Source: VRUE01 sp963708115 (GTDB lineage Bacteria; Actinomycetota; Thermoleophilia; Solirubrobacterales; 70-9). From it: a DNA stretch of 64,000 bases. The notes below the pieces were generated by a model. The model was not told the origin of the DNA, made no database searches, and saw only the letters and a program-made list of their open reading frames with translations. Of this stretch, positions 36,042 through 46,098 are shown piece by piece. The stretch is from contig CAVPRX010000002.1 in the NCBI GenBank assembly GCA_963708115.1, forward strand, positions 806,001 to 870,000, in the 5' to 3' direction. Made by a program: the position numbers and the translations under genes. Each line of letters starts with the position of its first letter. Position 1 is the first letter of the stretch.

Positions 36042-37013
36042 GTGGCTCGTGCCGCCTCCGTATCCGCCTTGGTATGTCTCCTTCTCTTTTTGGGAATGAT
36101 CCAGCGGGTGCAGGCAGCCGCGCCCGAGGGGCCGCGGATCGCGGTCATGGCCGACGTTTACTCCGGGCAAGCGCTGGAGCGGGATCTCATCACGATGGGT
36201 CCTAATGGAGAATCCCCTGGCGCTGTGATCAAGGAAGCTGGCTCGAGCCGGCCATCGTGGTCGGCTGACGGAAGCCTGCTGACGCTTGGGGGCTATGCAG
36301 GGGGAAGCGGTGCAGTGGTTGCAGTCGCCGAAGCCAACGGTCAAGGGCTCCGCTTCTATGGGCGCGCCTCACTCGAAGGCGGCGATCCGGTGATGGCGCC
36401 AGACGGACATACGGTCGCTTATCTGCACAAAGGCTCCGTTTGGCTCCTCAACGTCATCTCGGGCTCGGTGCGGCGAGCGACCCCATGGCGACTACAGACG
36501 CCGTTCGAACCGAGCTCGTTCTCTCCAGATGGCTCGAAGCTCGCCGGGACGACTTTTGCCGGGGTCTTGAGTGCGGTTGCCGTCGACCTGCGCACCGGCT
36601 ACGTCTCGCTGCTGGCACGGGAAGCTTCGGAGCCCGTCTATTCGCCCGACGGATCGGAGGTGGCCTTCATCCGTTGGAAGAACTGGAGGACGAGCTGGGT
36701 CGACGATGGCTCGCCGCCGATCGACGAGCTGCGGGTCACCCGGATCGGCTCCTTCCCCCGATCCCGGCTTCTGCTCCGAAGTCACAAGTTGCTCGCATGG
36801 CCCAGCTGGGATCCGTCCGGACGTCGCCTCGCCTTCACCCGTACCCGCGTTATCGAAAACGGCTACACGGGCCCGATGAAAGGCGATGCGCTGATGGCGA
36901 TCAACGCGGACGGCACCTGCCTGAAGAAGGTCTACTCCGATCGGGAAATGACTCTCCACGGCGCTGCATGGCAGCCTGGGCCAGGGCGGAAAGCGGGATC
37001 GATCTCCTGCTAG
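36042..37013 (+). CDS. Secreted TolB/WD40-like beta-propeller protein
   Basis: A 323-residue exported protein with a signal peptide (residues 1-26, ALVCLLLFLGMIQRVQAA) and repeated propeller blades of the TolB type: SRPSWSADGSLLTLGG, GDPVMAPDGHTVAYL, SSFSPDGSKLAGT, EPVYSPDGSEVAFIRW, WPSWDPSGRRLAFTR. No catalytic domain is visible. It is one of the few uninterrupted genes in this stretch. It starts with GTG 9 bp after menF, and its end overlaps the convergent menD by 4 bp. Confidence 0.78.
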   Translation: MARAASVSALVCLLLFLGMIQRVQAAAPEGPRIAVMADVYSGQALERDLITMGPNGESPGAVIKEAGSSRPSWSADGSLLTLGGYAGGSGAVVAVAEANGQGLRFYGRASLEGGDPVMAPDGHTVAYLHKGSVWLLNVISGSVRRATPWRLQTPFEPSSFSPDGSKLAGTTFAGVLSAVAVDLRTGYVSLLAREASEPVYSPDGSEVAFIRWKNWRTSWVDDGSPPIDELRVTRIGSFPRSRLLLRSHKLLAWPSWDPSGRRLAFTRTRVIENGYTGPMKGDALMAINADGTCLKKVYSDREMTLHGAAWQPGPGRKAGSISC

Positions 37014-38752
37014 CGCGATAGTGCGCCGTGGACGTGGCGGGTGATTTCCCTATGGGCCTCGACGTTGGCCTGCCGATCGGTCTTTACCTCGATCAGGCCG
37101 GTGCCAGCGGCCAACCCATCGGGGAGCTGGTCCAGCGAGTCGAGCTTGCGGTGGGGGAGGTCGAACAGGGCCGCGGCCTTGGCTACGTTCACGCCGCGGG
37201 GGGTCCCAAGGAGTGCCTCGAACTCGTCGTTGTCGAGTGCCTGCTCCTGGGGCAGGAAGTGGAAGATCCCGCCGCCGTCGTTGTCGATCACGACGATCCG
37301 CACTGGCACCGAGACGTCGCGTAGGGCGGCGAGGCTGCCGACGTCGTGCAGCAGGCCGAGGTCGCCGGTGACGATGGTGGTCGGCTTGCCGGTCGCGTGT
37401 GCCGCACCGATGCCCGACGAAATCAGGCCGTCGATCCCGTTGGCGCCTCGATTGCAGAGGAAGGTCACGTCGGCGGCGGTTGACGGTAGAAATGCCTCCT
37501 GGTCGCGGATCGGCATGCTCGAGGCGGTGTAGACGAGCTCGCCCTCGCCGTATGCGGCGCCGAGCGCCAACTGCAGAGCCGGCTCGGTGAGAGTGTCGCT
37601 GCCGCCCAGCTCCGTCGCGATCGCCTCCCGCGCTGAGCGCTCCGCCTGCATCCACATCGCCGGTGCCGGGCGATCCTCGCCGAGCCGGGCCGCCCAGCCG
37701 GAAGCCAGCTCAGTCGGGTCGGCGCGGAGCAGCGCCGCCGCCCGGCGCGTCGGCTCGTTCCAGTCACCAAGTGGGTCGACGACGATCTGATCGGCGCCGG
37801 ATTCCGCCAGCCAGGAGCGCAGTGGCTTGCTGGTCGGCATCTCGCCGAAGCGCAGCACGAGGTCTGGCGAGGCGGTATCGCGGAACCGCTCGTCGCGCAG
37901 CAGCAAGTCGTAGGCGGTGATGACGTAGGAGCGGTCGTGCGGACCACAGCGCAGCTGCGAGGTCGGCTCGGCGAGGATCGGAAAGCCGGCGACGCGGGCG
38001 AGATGGGTTAGGGGCGCGCGCAACTCGGGGTCGAGCTGGCGGCCCGCGACGATCACGCCGATGCCTGCCTCGGCGATGTGTTTCGCCACCTCGTCGAGCA
38101 GGAACTGGGAGGGCTCCATGTCGATCGGCGTGACGGCGGTCAGCGGGCGTTCTCCGCGGCCGGTCAGGGCGAGTGGGTCGGTCGCGGTCACCGCGCCCTC
38201 TTCCGGCAATGGAGCCAGTGGATCGCGAAAGGCGAAGTTGAGGTGGACCGGCCCTGGGCGCTGCTCGCCCCGCGCTGCGGCGAAGGCACGGCAGGCAGTC
38301 GCTCGGTAATGGAGCAGGCCGTCGTCGTCGGCGTCGTGGGTACCGACGTCGCAAAACCAGCGCACCGAGGAGCCATAGAGCTTGAGCTGGTCGATCGCCT
38401 GGCCGGCACCGATCCCGCGCAGCTCCGGCGGCCGGTCGGCGGTAAGCACCAGCAGGGGAACGGCGGCGTGGTCGGCCTCGCATACAGCCGGGAGGTAGTT
38501 GGCGGCCGCGGTCCCGGAGGTACAGAGGATCGCAACCGGCGCACCGCTCGCCTGCGCCGCACCCAGGGCGAAGAAGGCCGCGGAGCGCTCGTCGACGATC
38601 ACGGTCGTCTCGACATCCGGCTGCCGCCAGAGGGCAAGGGCGAGGGGGGTCGAGCGCGAGCCGGGGGAGAGGACTGCGTGCCGCAGCCCACAACGCGCCA
38701 GCTCCTCGGCAAAGGCCGAGGCGAGGGCGGTATTGCGGTTGGTCGGGTCCAC
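37010..38752 (-). CDS. menD: SEPHCHC synthase (MenD)
   Basis: ThDP-dependent 2-succinyl-5-enolpyruvyl-6-hydroxy-3-cyclohexene-1-carboxylate synthase, joining isochorismate and 2-oxoglutarate; 580 residues. Diagnostic motifs: HAVLSPGSRSTPLALAL, VDERSAAFFALG (with the catalytic Glu), LTADRPPELRGIGAGQAIDQ, NRGANGIDGLISSGIG, and the ThDP loop TGDLGLLHDVGSL. Uninterrupted, unlike the upstream menC. It is the last gene of the minus-strand run menB-menA-menC-menD; the 48-bp gap before it includes AT-rich CCCTATAGGG, possibly an internal promoter. Confidence 0.95.
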   Translation of the reverse strand: MDPTNRNTALASAFAEELARCGLRHAVLSPGSRSTPLALALWRQPDVETTVIVDERSAAFFALGAAQASGAPVAILCTSGTAAANYLPAVCEADHAAVPLLVLTADRPPELRGIGAGQAIDQLKLYGSSVRWFCDVGTHDADDDGLLHYRATACRAFAAARGEQRPGPVHLNFAFRDPLAPLPEEGAVTATDPLALTGRGERPLTAVTPIDMEPSQFLLDEVAKHIAEAGIGVIVAGRQLDPELRAPLTHLARVAGFPILAEPTSQLRCGPHDRSYVITAYDLLLRDERFRDTASPDLVLRFGEMPTSKPLRSWLAESGADQIVVDPLGDWNEPTRRAAALLRADPTELASGWAARLGEDRPAPAMWMQAERSAREAIATELGGSDTLTEPALQLALGAAYGEGELVYTASSMPIRDQEAFLPSTAADVTFLCNRGANGIDGLISSGIGAAHATGKPTTIVTGDLGLLHDVGSLAALRDVSVPVRIVVIDNDGGGIFHFLPQEQALDNDEFEALLGTPRGVNVAKAAALFDLPHRKLDSLDQLPDGLAAGTGLIEVKTDRQANVEAHREITRHVHGALSR

Positions 38753-38800
38753 GTGTGGAGCTTTCTACGCCCTATAGGGGATAAAAGTGACCATCTGACG

Positions 38801-39855
38801 CTAGAGACGGTGCGCTTGCAGCGCCGCCTCGTCGATCTCGACGCCGAGGCCCGGGCCAGCGGGCAACTGGAGCATGTCTCCTTCAAGCCGACACTCGACC
38901 GAAGCGACGGTCGAGGCGAAGAGTCGCTGGGTGGCGAGGCCATGGGCCAGATCCGGCCCACCACCGGGTGCCACGCCGAGGGTCGTCGCCACCTGCGCCG
39001 CCGCGGCGATCCCCACCGGGCCGTCGAGGGCACTCGAGAGGTAGGCGGGGAGGACCTCGGCGATCTCGACCGCGGCCTCCGGGCCGCCGACCTTGGAGAG
39101 CTTGACGCCGGTCATCCGGCAGGCCTCCATCGCAACTGCCCGCTCCGCGTCGGCGCGGCTCTCGATGCTCTCGTCGCCGGCGAGCGGGATCGAAGTCGAC
39201 CTGGCCACCTCCATCGCCTCCTCCAGCGTCCCACGGGCTGCTCGGCCAGCTCGATCTCATAGGGCTCGAGCTCGCTCAGCGTCTGCTTCGCCGTCTCGAC
39301 GTCCCAGGCGCCGTTGGCGTCGACACGAATCCGCGCCCGGGGGCCGAGCGCCTCGCGCACCGCCCGCACCTGCGCGGCATCGTCGCCGCTGCCGAGCTTG
39401 AGCTTGAAGGTGGAGAAGCCGTCGGCCGCCCAGCGTTCGGCGGCCGAGACGACCGCTGTCGGGTCGCCGGCGATCAGGGTCGCGTTGCAGCGAACGGGAG
39501 GGGAGGGCCCGGCGCTCGCACGGCCTTCCGCCGCGGCCCGCTTCCCGCGCAGGTCGAGCAACGCGGTCAGCGCCGCGCAGCGAGCCGGAGCCGAGAGGGC
39601 CGGAGCATCGCTCGCGCAGGGTCGACTCATCGAGAGTCTCCCGCGCACTCAGCCGCTCGAGCTCGGCGACGACGGGCTCAGCGCAGCTCCACCCCGCAGT
39701 GAGAGCGGCACCGCTTCGCCCAGTCCGACGAGGCCGTCCTCCGAGCGGACCCGCAGCAGCACCATCTCGCGCCGCGTGAGGCGGCCGGCGGCAGTCACGT
39801 ATGGCTCGCGGAAGGAGAGCGCGTAGGGGACGACCTCGACCGAGGCGATGCGCAT
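38801..39855 (-). CDS. menC: o-Succinylbenzoate synthase (frameshifted)
   Basis: Enolase-superfamily enzyme dehydrating SHCHC to o-succinylbenzoate. The pieces read in order MRIASVEVVPYALSFREPY; CNATLIAGD; FKLKLGSGDD (catalytic Lys); IRVDANGAW; ELAEQPV; IPLAGDESI; and VKLSKVGG, covering the capping and barrel domains. Three indels break it, near 39672-39677, 39605-39615 and 39228-39236. Sequence alone does not separate it from dipeptide epimerases; the men neighbourhood decides the call. The starting ATG lies 9 bp after the menA stop. Confidence 0.85.
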
Positions 39856-39864
39856 GGAGAGAGC

Positions 39865-40752
39865 CTACGCCGCGATCAGCAGGCCGATCGAGACCAGCAG
39901 GCTGAAGACGCCGAGCAGCGCGCCGGTGCCGGCCAGAGCGGCGTTCAGCGACGGGCCGTCGGTGCGGTTGCTCATCGTCCGCAGCGGCTTGATCGCCATC
40001 GGCAGCGAGAGGAAGGCCGATCAGCGGCAGCAGGCTGGCACTCACCGGCGACGAGGGCGATCGGCAAGACGACGAAGGCGCCGAGCACCAGCAGCCGGTA
40101 CAGCGCCACGGCGTTGCTGCCGCCCCATCCGCACAGCGAGGGTGTTCTTGCCGGCCCGGCGGTCGGTCTCGAGGTCGCGCACGTTGTTGACGACGAGGAT
40201 CGCCGTGGCGAGGAAGCCGACCGCGATCGAGAGCCCGAGTGGTAGCGCGTCGAGCTGCTCGACCTGGACGTAGTAGGAGCCGTTGACGGCGACGAGGCCG
40301 AAGAAGAGGAAGACGAAGACCTCGCCGAGGCCGGCGTAGCCATACGGACGCGGGCCGCCGGTGTAGAGGACCCCGGCCGCGATCGAGAAGGCGCCGATCA
40401 AGCAGGATCACGAGCCCGGCGACGGCAGTCAGGTAGATGCCGCAGGCGATGGCGACGCCGAAGGCGACCCAGGTGGCGACCAAGCACGCGCTGCGGCGTG
40501 ACAAGACCCGCCGAGGTGACCCGCACCGGGCCGAGCCGGTCGACGGTATCGGCGCCGCGCTTGGCGTCGGAGTAGTCGTTGGCCAGGTTCGTCCCGATCT
40601 GGATGAAGATCGAGCCGACGAGCGCGGCGACGAAGGCGCCGACCCGCGGCAGGCGCCCGGCCCATTCGACCGCCGCGGCGGTGCCCGACGAAGACCGGCG
40701 CGATCGCCGCCGGCAGAGTCCGCGGCCGCGCCGCCATCAGCCAGATCCTCAT
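39865..40752 (-). CDS. menA: 1,4-Dihydroxy-2-naphthoate polyprenyltransferase (frameshifted)
   Basis: Membrane UbiA-family prenyltransferase that attaches the isoprenoid tail to make demethylmenaquinone; about 295 residues when joined. Recognisable parts are MRIWLMAARPRTLPAAIAPV, the first Asp-rich motif NLANDYSDAKRGADT in a shifted frame, PYGYAGLGEVFVFLFFG, NNVRDLETDRRAGKNTLAVRMG (second Asp-rich motif) and a final membrane segment. At least four indels (near 40685, 40500, 40400, 40130 and 40020-40040) fragment it, the densest damage in the window. Its ATG overlaps the menB stop (ATGA). Confidence 0.82.
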
Positions 40753-41617
40753 GGGCGCCTCGGGAACTTGGAGAAGTCGGGTCGGCGCTTCTCCTTGAAC
40801 GCCTCGCGGCCCTCGCGGGCCTCCTCGCTGCCGTAGAAGAGCAGGTTGGTGTCGTGGGCCAGCTGCTGGATCCCGGCGTAGCCGTCCTCGTGCGCGTTGA
40901 AGCTCGCCTTGACGAGGCGCAGGGCGAAGGGGGAGAGCGCGAGCATCTCCCGGCACCAGGCGACCGTCTCGCGCTCCAGCTCGTCGACCGGGAAGACCGC
41001 GTTGACCGAGGCCCATCTCCAGCGCCTCCTCGGCGTCGTACTGGCGGCAGAGCAGCCAGAACTCCTTCGCCTTCTTGGTCCCGACGAGGTCGCGCAGCAG
41101 CGAGGCGCCGAAGCCGCCGTCCCAGGAGCCGACCCGCGGCCCGGTCTGCCCGAAGCGGGCGTTGTCGGCGGCGATCGTCAGGTCGCAGCAGACGTGCAGG
41201 ATGTGGCCGCCGCCGATCGCGTAGCCGGCCACCATCGCCACCACCGGCTTCGGCAGCCGTCGCATCTGCACCTGCAGGTCGGTGACGTGGAAGCGGCCGA
41301 CCGAGGCGCCCTCGGCCACGTAGCCGGTGTCGCCGCGAACCGTCTGGTCGCCACCCGAGCAGAACGCCTTCTGGCCCTCGCCGGTGAGGACGATCACGCC
41401 GACCTCGGTGTCCTCGCGGGCCAGCTCCATCGCGGCGGAGACCTCGATCAGCGTCTGCGGCCGGAAAGCGTTCAGGACCTCGGGCCGGTCGATCGTGATC
41501 TTGGCGATCCCGTCGGCCTTCTCGTAGCGGATGTCGCTCGTACTCGCCGGCGGCCCGCCACTCGATCGGCGCGTAGAGATCCTCGTCGGGCAGGGCGTCC
41601 TTGTGGCGTTGCGGCAT
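40749..41617 (-). CDS. menB: 1,4-Dihydroxy-2-naphthoyl-CoA synthase (frameshifted)
   Basis: Crotonase-fold enzyme closing the second ring of the naphthoquinone. It shows MPQRHKDALPDED at the start, ITIDRPEVLNAFRPQT, VIVLTGEGQKAFCSGGD, the oxyanion loop GYAIGGGHILHVCCDLTIA, NARFGQTGPRVGSWDGG, and the C-terminal KEKRRPDFSKFP. Indels fall near 41545 and 41011. First gene of the menB-A-C-D run; its start is only 23 bp from the divergent menE start, so the two promoters must overlap each other's 5' regions. Confidence 0.9.
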
Positions 41618-41640
41618 GATGGGCACGATATCCGGCCTCG

Positions 41641-42968
41641 ATGAAGCTCGACGACTGGCTCGCCCAGAGATCCCAAAGCTGCCCCGACCGCACCGCGCTG
41701 ATCGCGGACGGCGCCGAGGTGACCTACGCCGAGCTCGAGGCGGAGGCGACCTGGGTCGCGCGACGGCTCGAGGCGCACGGCGTCCGCCGCGGCTCGACCG
41801 CCGCGCTGACGATGCAGCCGCGCCGCGAGCAGGTCGTCCTCGTCCACGCGCTGATGAAGGTCGGCGCCGTGCTGCTGCCGCTCAGCCCGCGCCTGACCGC
41901 GGCGGAGCGCGCCGCGGTGATCGATGACCGAGGAGCCCACGGTCGACCTCAGCGACCCGGGCGAGCTGACCCAGACCGAGGCCGACCTGCCGCTGCTCGG
42001 CGAGCACGACATGGACGCGCCCTGCTGCCGGGTGCTGACCAGCGGCAGCACCGGCACGCCCGACCCGGTCGAGCTGACCTACGGCAACTTCCTCTGGAGC
42101 GCGGTCGGCTCCGGCTTCAACATCGGCGTCGAGCCGACCGATCGCTGGCTCTGCTGCCTGCCGCTCAGCCACATCTCCGGGCTCAGCATCGTGATGCGCT
42201 CGGTGATCTACGGCACCACCGCGGTCCTGCACGACGGCTTCGACGTCGACCGGGTCGCCGCCGCGCTGCGAGCGCGACGAGATCTCGGTCGTCTCTCTGG
42301 TGACGACGCAGCTGACCCGGCTGCTCGAGGCCGGCGCCGACCTCTCCGGCCCGCGCGCGATCCTGATCGGCGGCGGCCCGGTTCCCGAGGAGCCGCTCGA
42401 AGAGGCGGTCGCGCGCGGCGCCACCGTGGTCCAGACCTACGGCCTGACCGAGGCCTGCTCGCAGGTGACGACGCTCGCCCCGGCAGAAGCGCAGCGCAAG
42501 CTCGGCTCCGCCGGCCGGCCGCTTCTGACCACCCACCTGCGGATCCGCGACGGCGAGATCCTCGTCCAGGGGCCGACCGTGGCGCCGAGCCGGGTCGACT
42601 CCGACGGCTGGCTGCACACCGGCGACCTCGGCCGGATCGACGAGGAGGGCTTCCTCTACGTCGAAGACCGAATCGACGACATGATCGTCAGCGGCGGCGA
42701 GAACGTCGTCCCGGCCGAAGTCGAGCAGGTGCTGCTGCGCCATCCGGAGGTCGCCGACGCCGCGGTGGTCGGCCGCGAGGACCCCGAGTGGCAGCAGGCG
42801 GTGACGGCGGTCGTCGTCCTCCGGGACGGCTCGGCCGCCACCCCCGACGAGCTGCGCCGCCACTGCGCCGAGTCGCTCGCCGGGTTCAAGGTGCCGAAGC
42901 GGGTCGAGCTCGCCGCGGCGCTGCCGCGCACGCCCTCGGGCAAGCTGCTGCGGCGCGCCCTCCGTTAG
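41641..42968 (+). CDS. menE: o-Succinylbenzoate-CoA ligase (frameshifted)
   Basis: ANL-superfamily adenylate-forming ligase, about 440 residues when joined. Motifs are the P-loop-like TSGSTGTPDPVELTYGN, the LPLSHISGLSI block, QTYGLTEACSQV, GWLHTGDLGRIDEEGFLYVEDRIDD and PRTPSGKLLRR with the catalytic Lys near the end. Indels near 41922-41930 and 42255-42280 split it into three frames. It lies 11 bp before ilvC on the same strand, so ilvC may be read from the menE promoter. Confidence 0.9.
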
Positions 42969-42979
42969 CCTCATCGGCC

Positions 42980-43984
<1,005 letters not shown>

Positions 43985-43993
43985 GTCGCAGTA

Positions 43994-44143
43994 GGCCCGG
44001 AGGCGGTGCGCCTCTCCGGGAATTTGGGTCGCACGCGCTTCGCGCTTAGCGACTATGTCTGAGCGCGGCCTTTGGCCGCGCAATCGACAGATTGCATTTC
44101 GCCGCTTCGCGACATTCCCGGAGAGACGCACCGCCTCCGGGCC
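43994..44143 (-). repeat. Palindromic structured element, copy C
   Basis: Outer arms 43994-44023 and 44114-44143 (29 of 30 paired) enclose a 90-nt core. The core is closest to copy A and read on the minus strand: hairpin 1, linker ATGCAATCTG (44088-44097), hairpin 2 extended to GCGCGGCC/GGCCGCGC, and hairpin 3 with the GCGC/GCGC inner stem. The arm sequence is unlike those of A, B or D apart from the GGAAT junction. It lies 9 bp after the ilvC stop. Confidence 0.9.
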
Positions 44144-44287
44144 CACGAGCGCTTCAGTTCTCTGAGATTTCAGCTCATCGATGCACTTCAGCTCGCGCGG
44201 AGTTCACGAGTGCCTCAGCTCAGCAGAATGAAGCTGAAGTGAGCGCGCCGCCTACGAGCTTCGCGCACTAGGCAGAGCTTCCGTGAA
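44144..44287. other. Spacer between palindromic elements C and D
   Basis: No gene is supported in these 144 bp. It contains several short CTTCAG/TTCAGCTC repeats and an inverted pair (GCACTTCAGCT with AGCTGAAGTGAGC) that could form a hairpin. Confidence 0.45.
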
Positions 44288-44433
44288 GAGGAGCCCGGTT
44301 GTCCTCTGGGCGAATGTCGCGAAGCGGCGATATGCAATCTGATTCCTGCGCGGCGAAGCCGCGCACCAACACCGTCGCTAAGCCCCGAAGGGGCGTGCGA
44401 CATCAATTCGCCCAAAGGACAACCGGGCTCCTC
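44288..44433 (+). repeat. Palindromic structured element, copy D
   Basis: Outer arms 44288-44315 and 44406-44433 (27 of 28 paired) enclose a 90-nt core closest to copy B, read on the plus strand, with linker ATGCAATCTG at 44332-44341 and hairpin 3 inner stem GCCCC/GGGGC. Its arm shares AGCCCGGTTGTCCT and TGGGCGAAT with copy A, 37 kb away. It ends 10 bp before the stop of the convergent cupin gene. Confidence 0.9.
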
Positions 44434-44443
44434 CCGACTGGGG

Positions 44444-44880
44444 CTAAGACCCGGGCGGAGCGTTGTCCCCGAAGCGACTCTCCTCGCCGGGTGGCAGCTT
44501 GCCGTCGCGACCGACGTAGCCGTCCTTGCCGCCCGACGACGAGGTAGACCGCGTCCTCGGAGTCGCTGACGTTGCGAATCTTGCGGATCGTCGCGGCGTC
44601 GACGCGAGCCAACCCACCCGGTCCAAGCTCGTGGCTGGTCCCGTCGCCGAACTCGATCGCGATGCGGCCGCTGTGGACGAAATAGAGCTCCTCCTGCTCC
44701 TCGTGCAGGTGGCGGCCGGTCTCATAAGAGGGCGGAATGACGATCGCGTTGACGCCGAAGGCGGTCACGTCGAGGCCCTTGCGGATCTTGCGAAAGCCGT
44801 ACCCCTCGCCGAGGTCGCTCGAGGTTGGCGAGGGCATAGCCGTCGCCCTTCGTCACTCCCTGTTGGCCCATCTCCGGCAT
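44444..44880 (-). CDS. Cupin-domain protein (frameshifted)
   Basis: A single-domain cupin of about 145 residues when joined. The cupin motif 1 region is RHLHEEQEELYFVHSGRIAIEFGDG (metal-binding His and Glu residues) and motif 2 follows as GPGGLARVDA...VYLVVGGKDG. Two indels break it, near 44815-44822 (one extra base before DLGEGYGF) and 44533-44540 (GGG for GG). Substrate and role are unknown. I chose the start giving MPEMGQQGVTKGDGYALANLE. Confidence 0.75.
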
Positions 44881-44956
44881 CCGCGAGATCGTACGCGACC
44901 GGCGCCGGAGAGCGTCGCCGAGGTCCACCCGCGCGGGTCAATAACCTTGGCCGCCC

Positions 44957-46098
44957 ATGCCGACGACGACCTCTACCCAGATCCCGGCCGAGCTCAAGCC
45001 CGCGGACGGCCGCTTCGGCTGCGGCCCCTCGAAGGTACGGCCGGAGGCGCTTGCGCGCGCTGGCCCGACAGGCCGAGCTGATGGGGACCTCGCATCGCCA
45101 GGCGCCGGTGCGCGACTTGGTCGGTCGCATCCGCGAGGGGCTCGGCGAGCTGCTCGGCTTGCCCGACGGCTACGAGATCGCCCTCGGCAACGGTGGCACC
45201 ACGGCCTTCTGGGACGCGGCGGCCGCCTGGCTGGTCCGCGACCGCGCCCTCCATCTCACCTACGGCGAGTTCTCGCAGAAGTTCGCCAAGGTGACGGCCG
45301 GCGCACCCTTTCTCGCCGACCCGATCGTGGTCGAGGCGGAGCCCGGCGACGCGCCGGCTCCGGTCGCCGACCCCAGCGCCGACGTGCTGGCCTGGGCGCA
45401 CAACGAGACCTCGACCGGGGTGATGGTCGACGTTCGCCGCCCCGAGGGAGGAGGGGACGCGCTGGTCCTCGTCGACGCCACGTCCGGCGCCGGCGGGCTG
45501 CCGCTCGACGCCTCTCAGGTCGACGCCTACTACTTCGCCCCCCAGAAGGCCTTCGGTGCCGACGGCGGCCTCTGGCTGGCGGCGCTGAGCCCGGCTGCGA
45601 TCGAGCGGATCGAGCAGCTCGACGGGGCAACCGGGCGCTGGCAGCCCGCCTTCCTCTCGTTGCAGACGGCGCTCGAGAACTCGCGCAAGAACCAGACCTA
45701 CAACACGCCCGCGCTGGCGACCCTGCTGCTGCTCGCCGACCAGGTCGAGTGGATGCTCGGCCGGCGGTGGCCTCGACTGGTGCGTCCAGCGAACCGCAGC
45801 GTCCTCCGGACACCTCTACGGCTGGGCCGAGGAGAGCGATTTCGCCACCCCGTTCGTCGCCGACGCGGCGAAGCGCTCGCTGGTGGTCGGGACGATCGAC
45901 TTCGCCGACTCGGTCGACGCCGCGGTCCTGGCCGCGAGCCTGCGCGCCAACGGAATCGTCGACGTCGAGCCCTACCGCAAGCTGGGGCGCAACCAGCTCC
46001 GCGTCGGCATGTTCCCGGCGGTCGAGCCGGCCGACGTCGAGGCGCTCACGTCCTGCATCGACTGGGTGATCGAGAACGTGCCGGAGGCGACGCCGTGA
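44957..46098 (+). CDS. serC: Phosphoserine aminotransferase (frameshifted)
   Basis: PLP enzyme converting 3-phosphohydroxypyruvate to O-phosphoserine; about 380 residues when joined. Blocks are IPAELKPADGRFGCGPSKVRPEAL, MGTSHRQAPVRDLVG, GNGGTTAFWDAA, AHNETSTGVMVD, DATSGAGGLPLD, YYFAPQKAFGADGG (PLP Lys in the actinobacterial-type SerC pattern), and LGRNQLRVGMFPAVEP. Indels near 45055-45060 and 45765 split it. Its stop overlaps the serA GTG, so the two serine genes are coupled. Confidence 0.9.

Noticed and set aside
39257..41626. 789-residue minus-strand frame across menC, menA and menB
   Set aside because: A chimera of out-of-frame pieces from three frameshifted men genes; conserved residues lie in the other frames.
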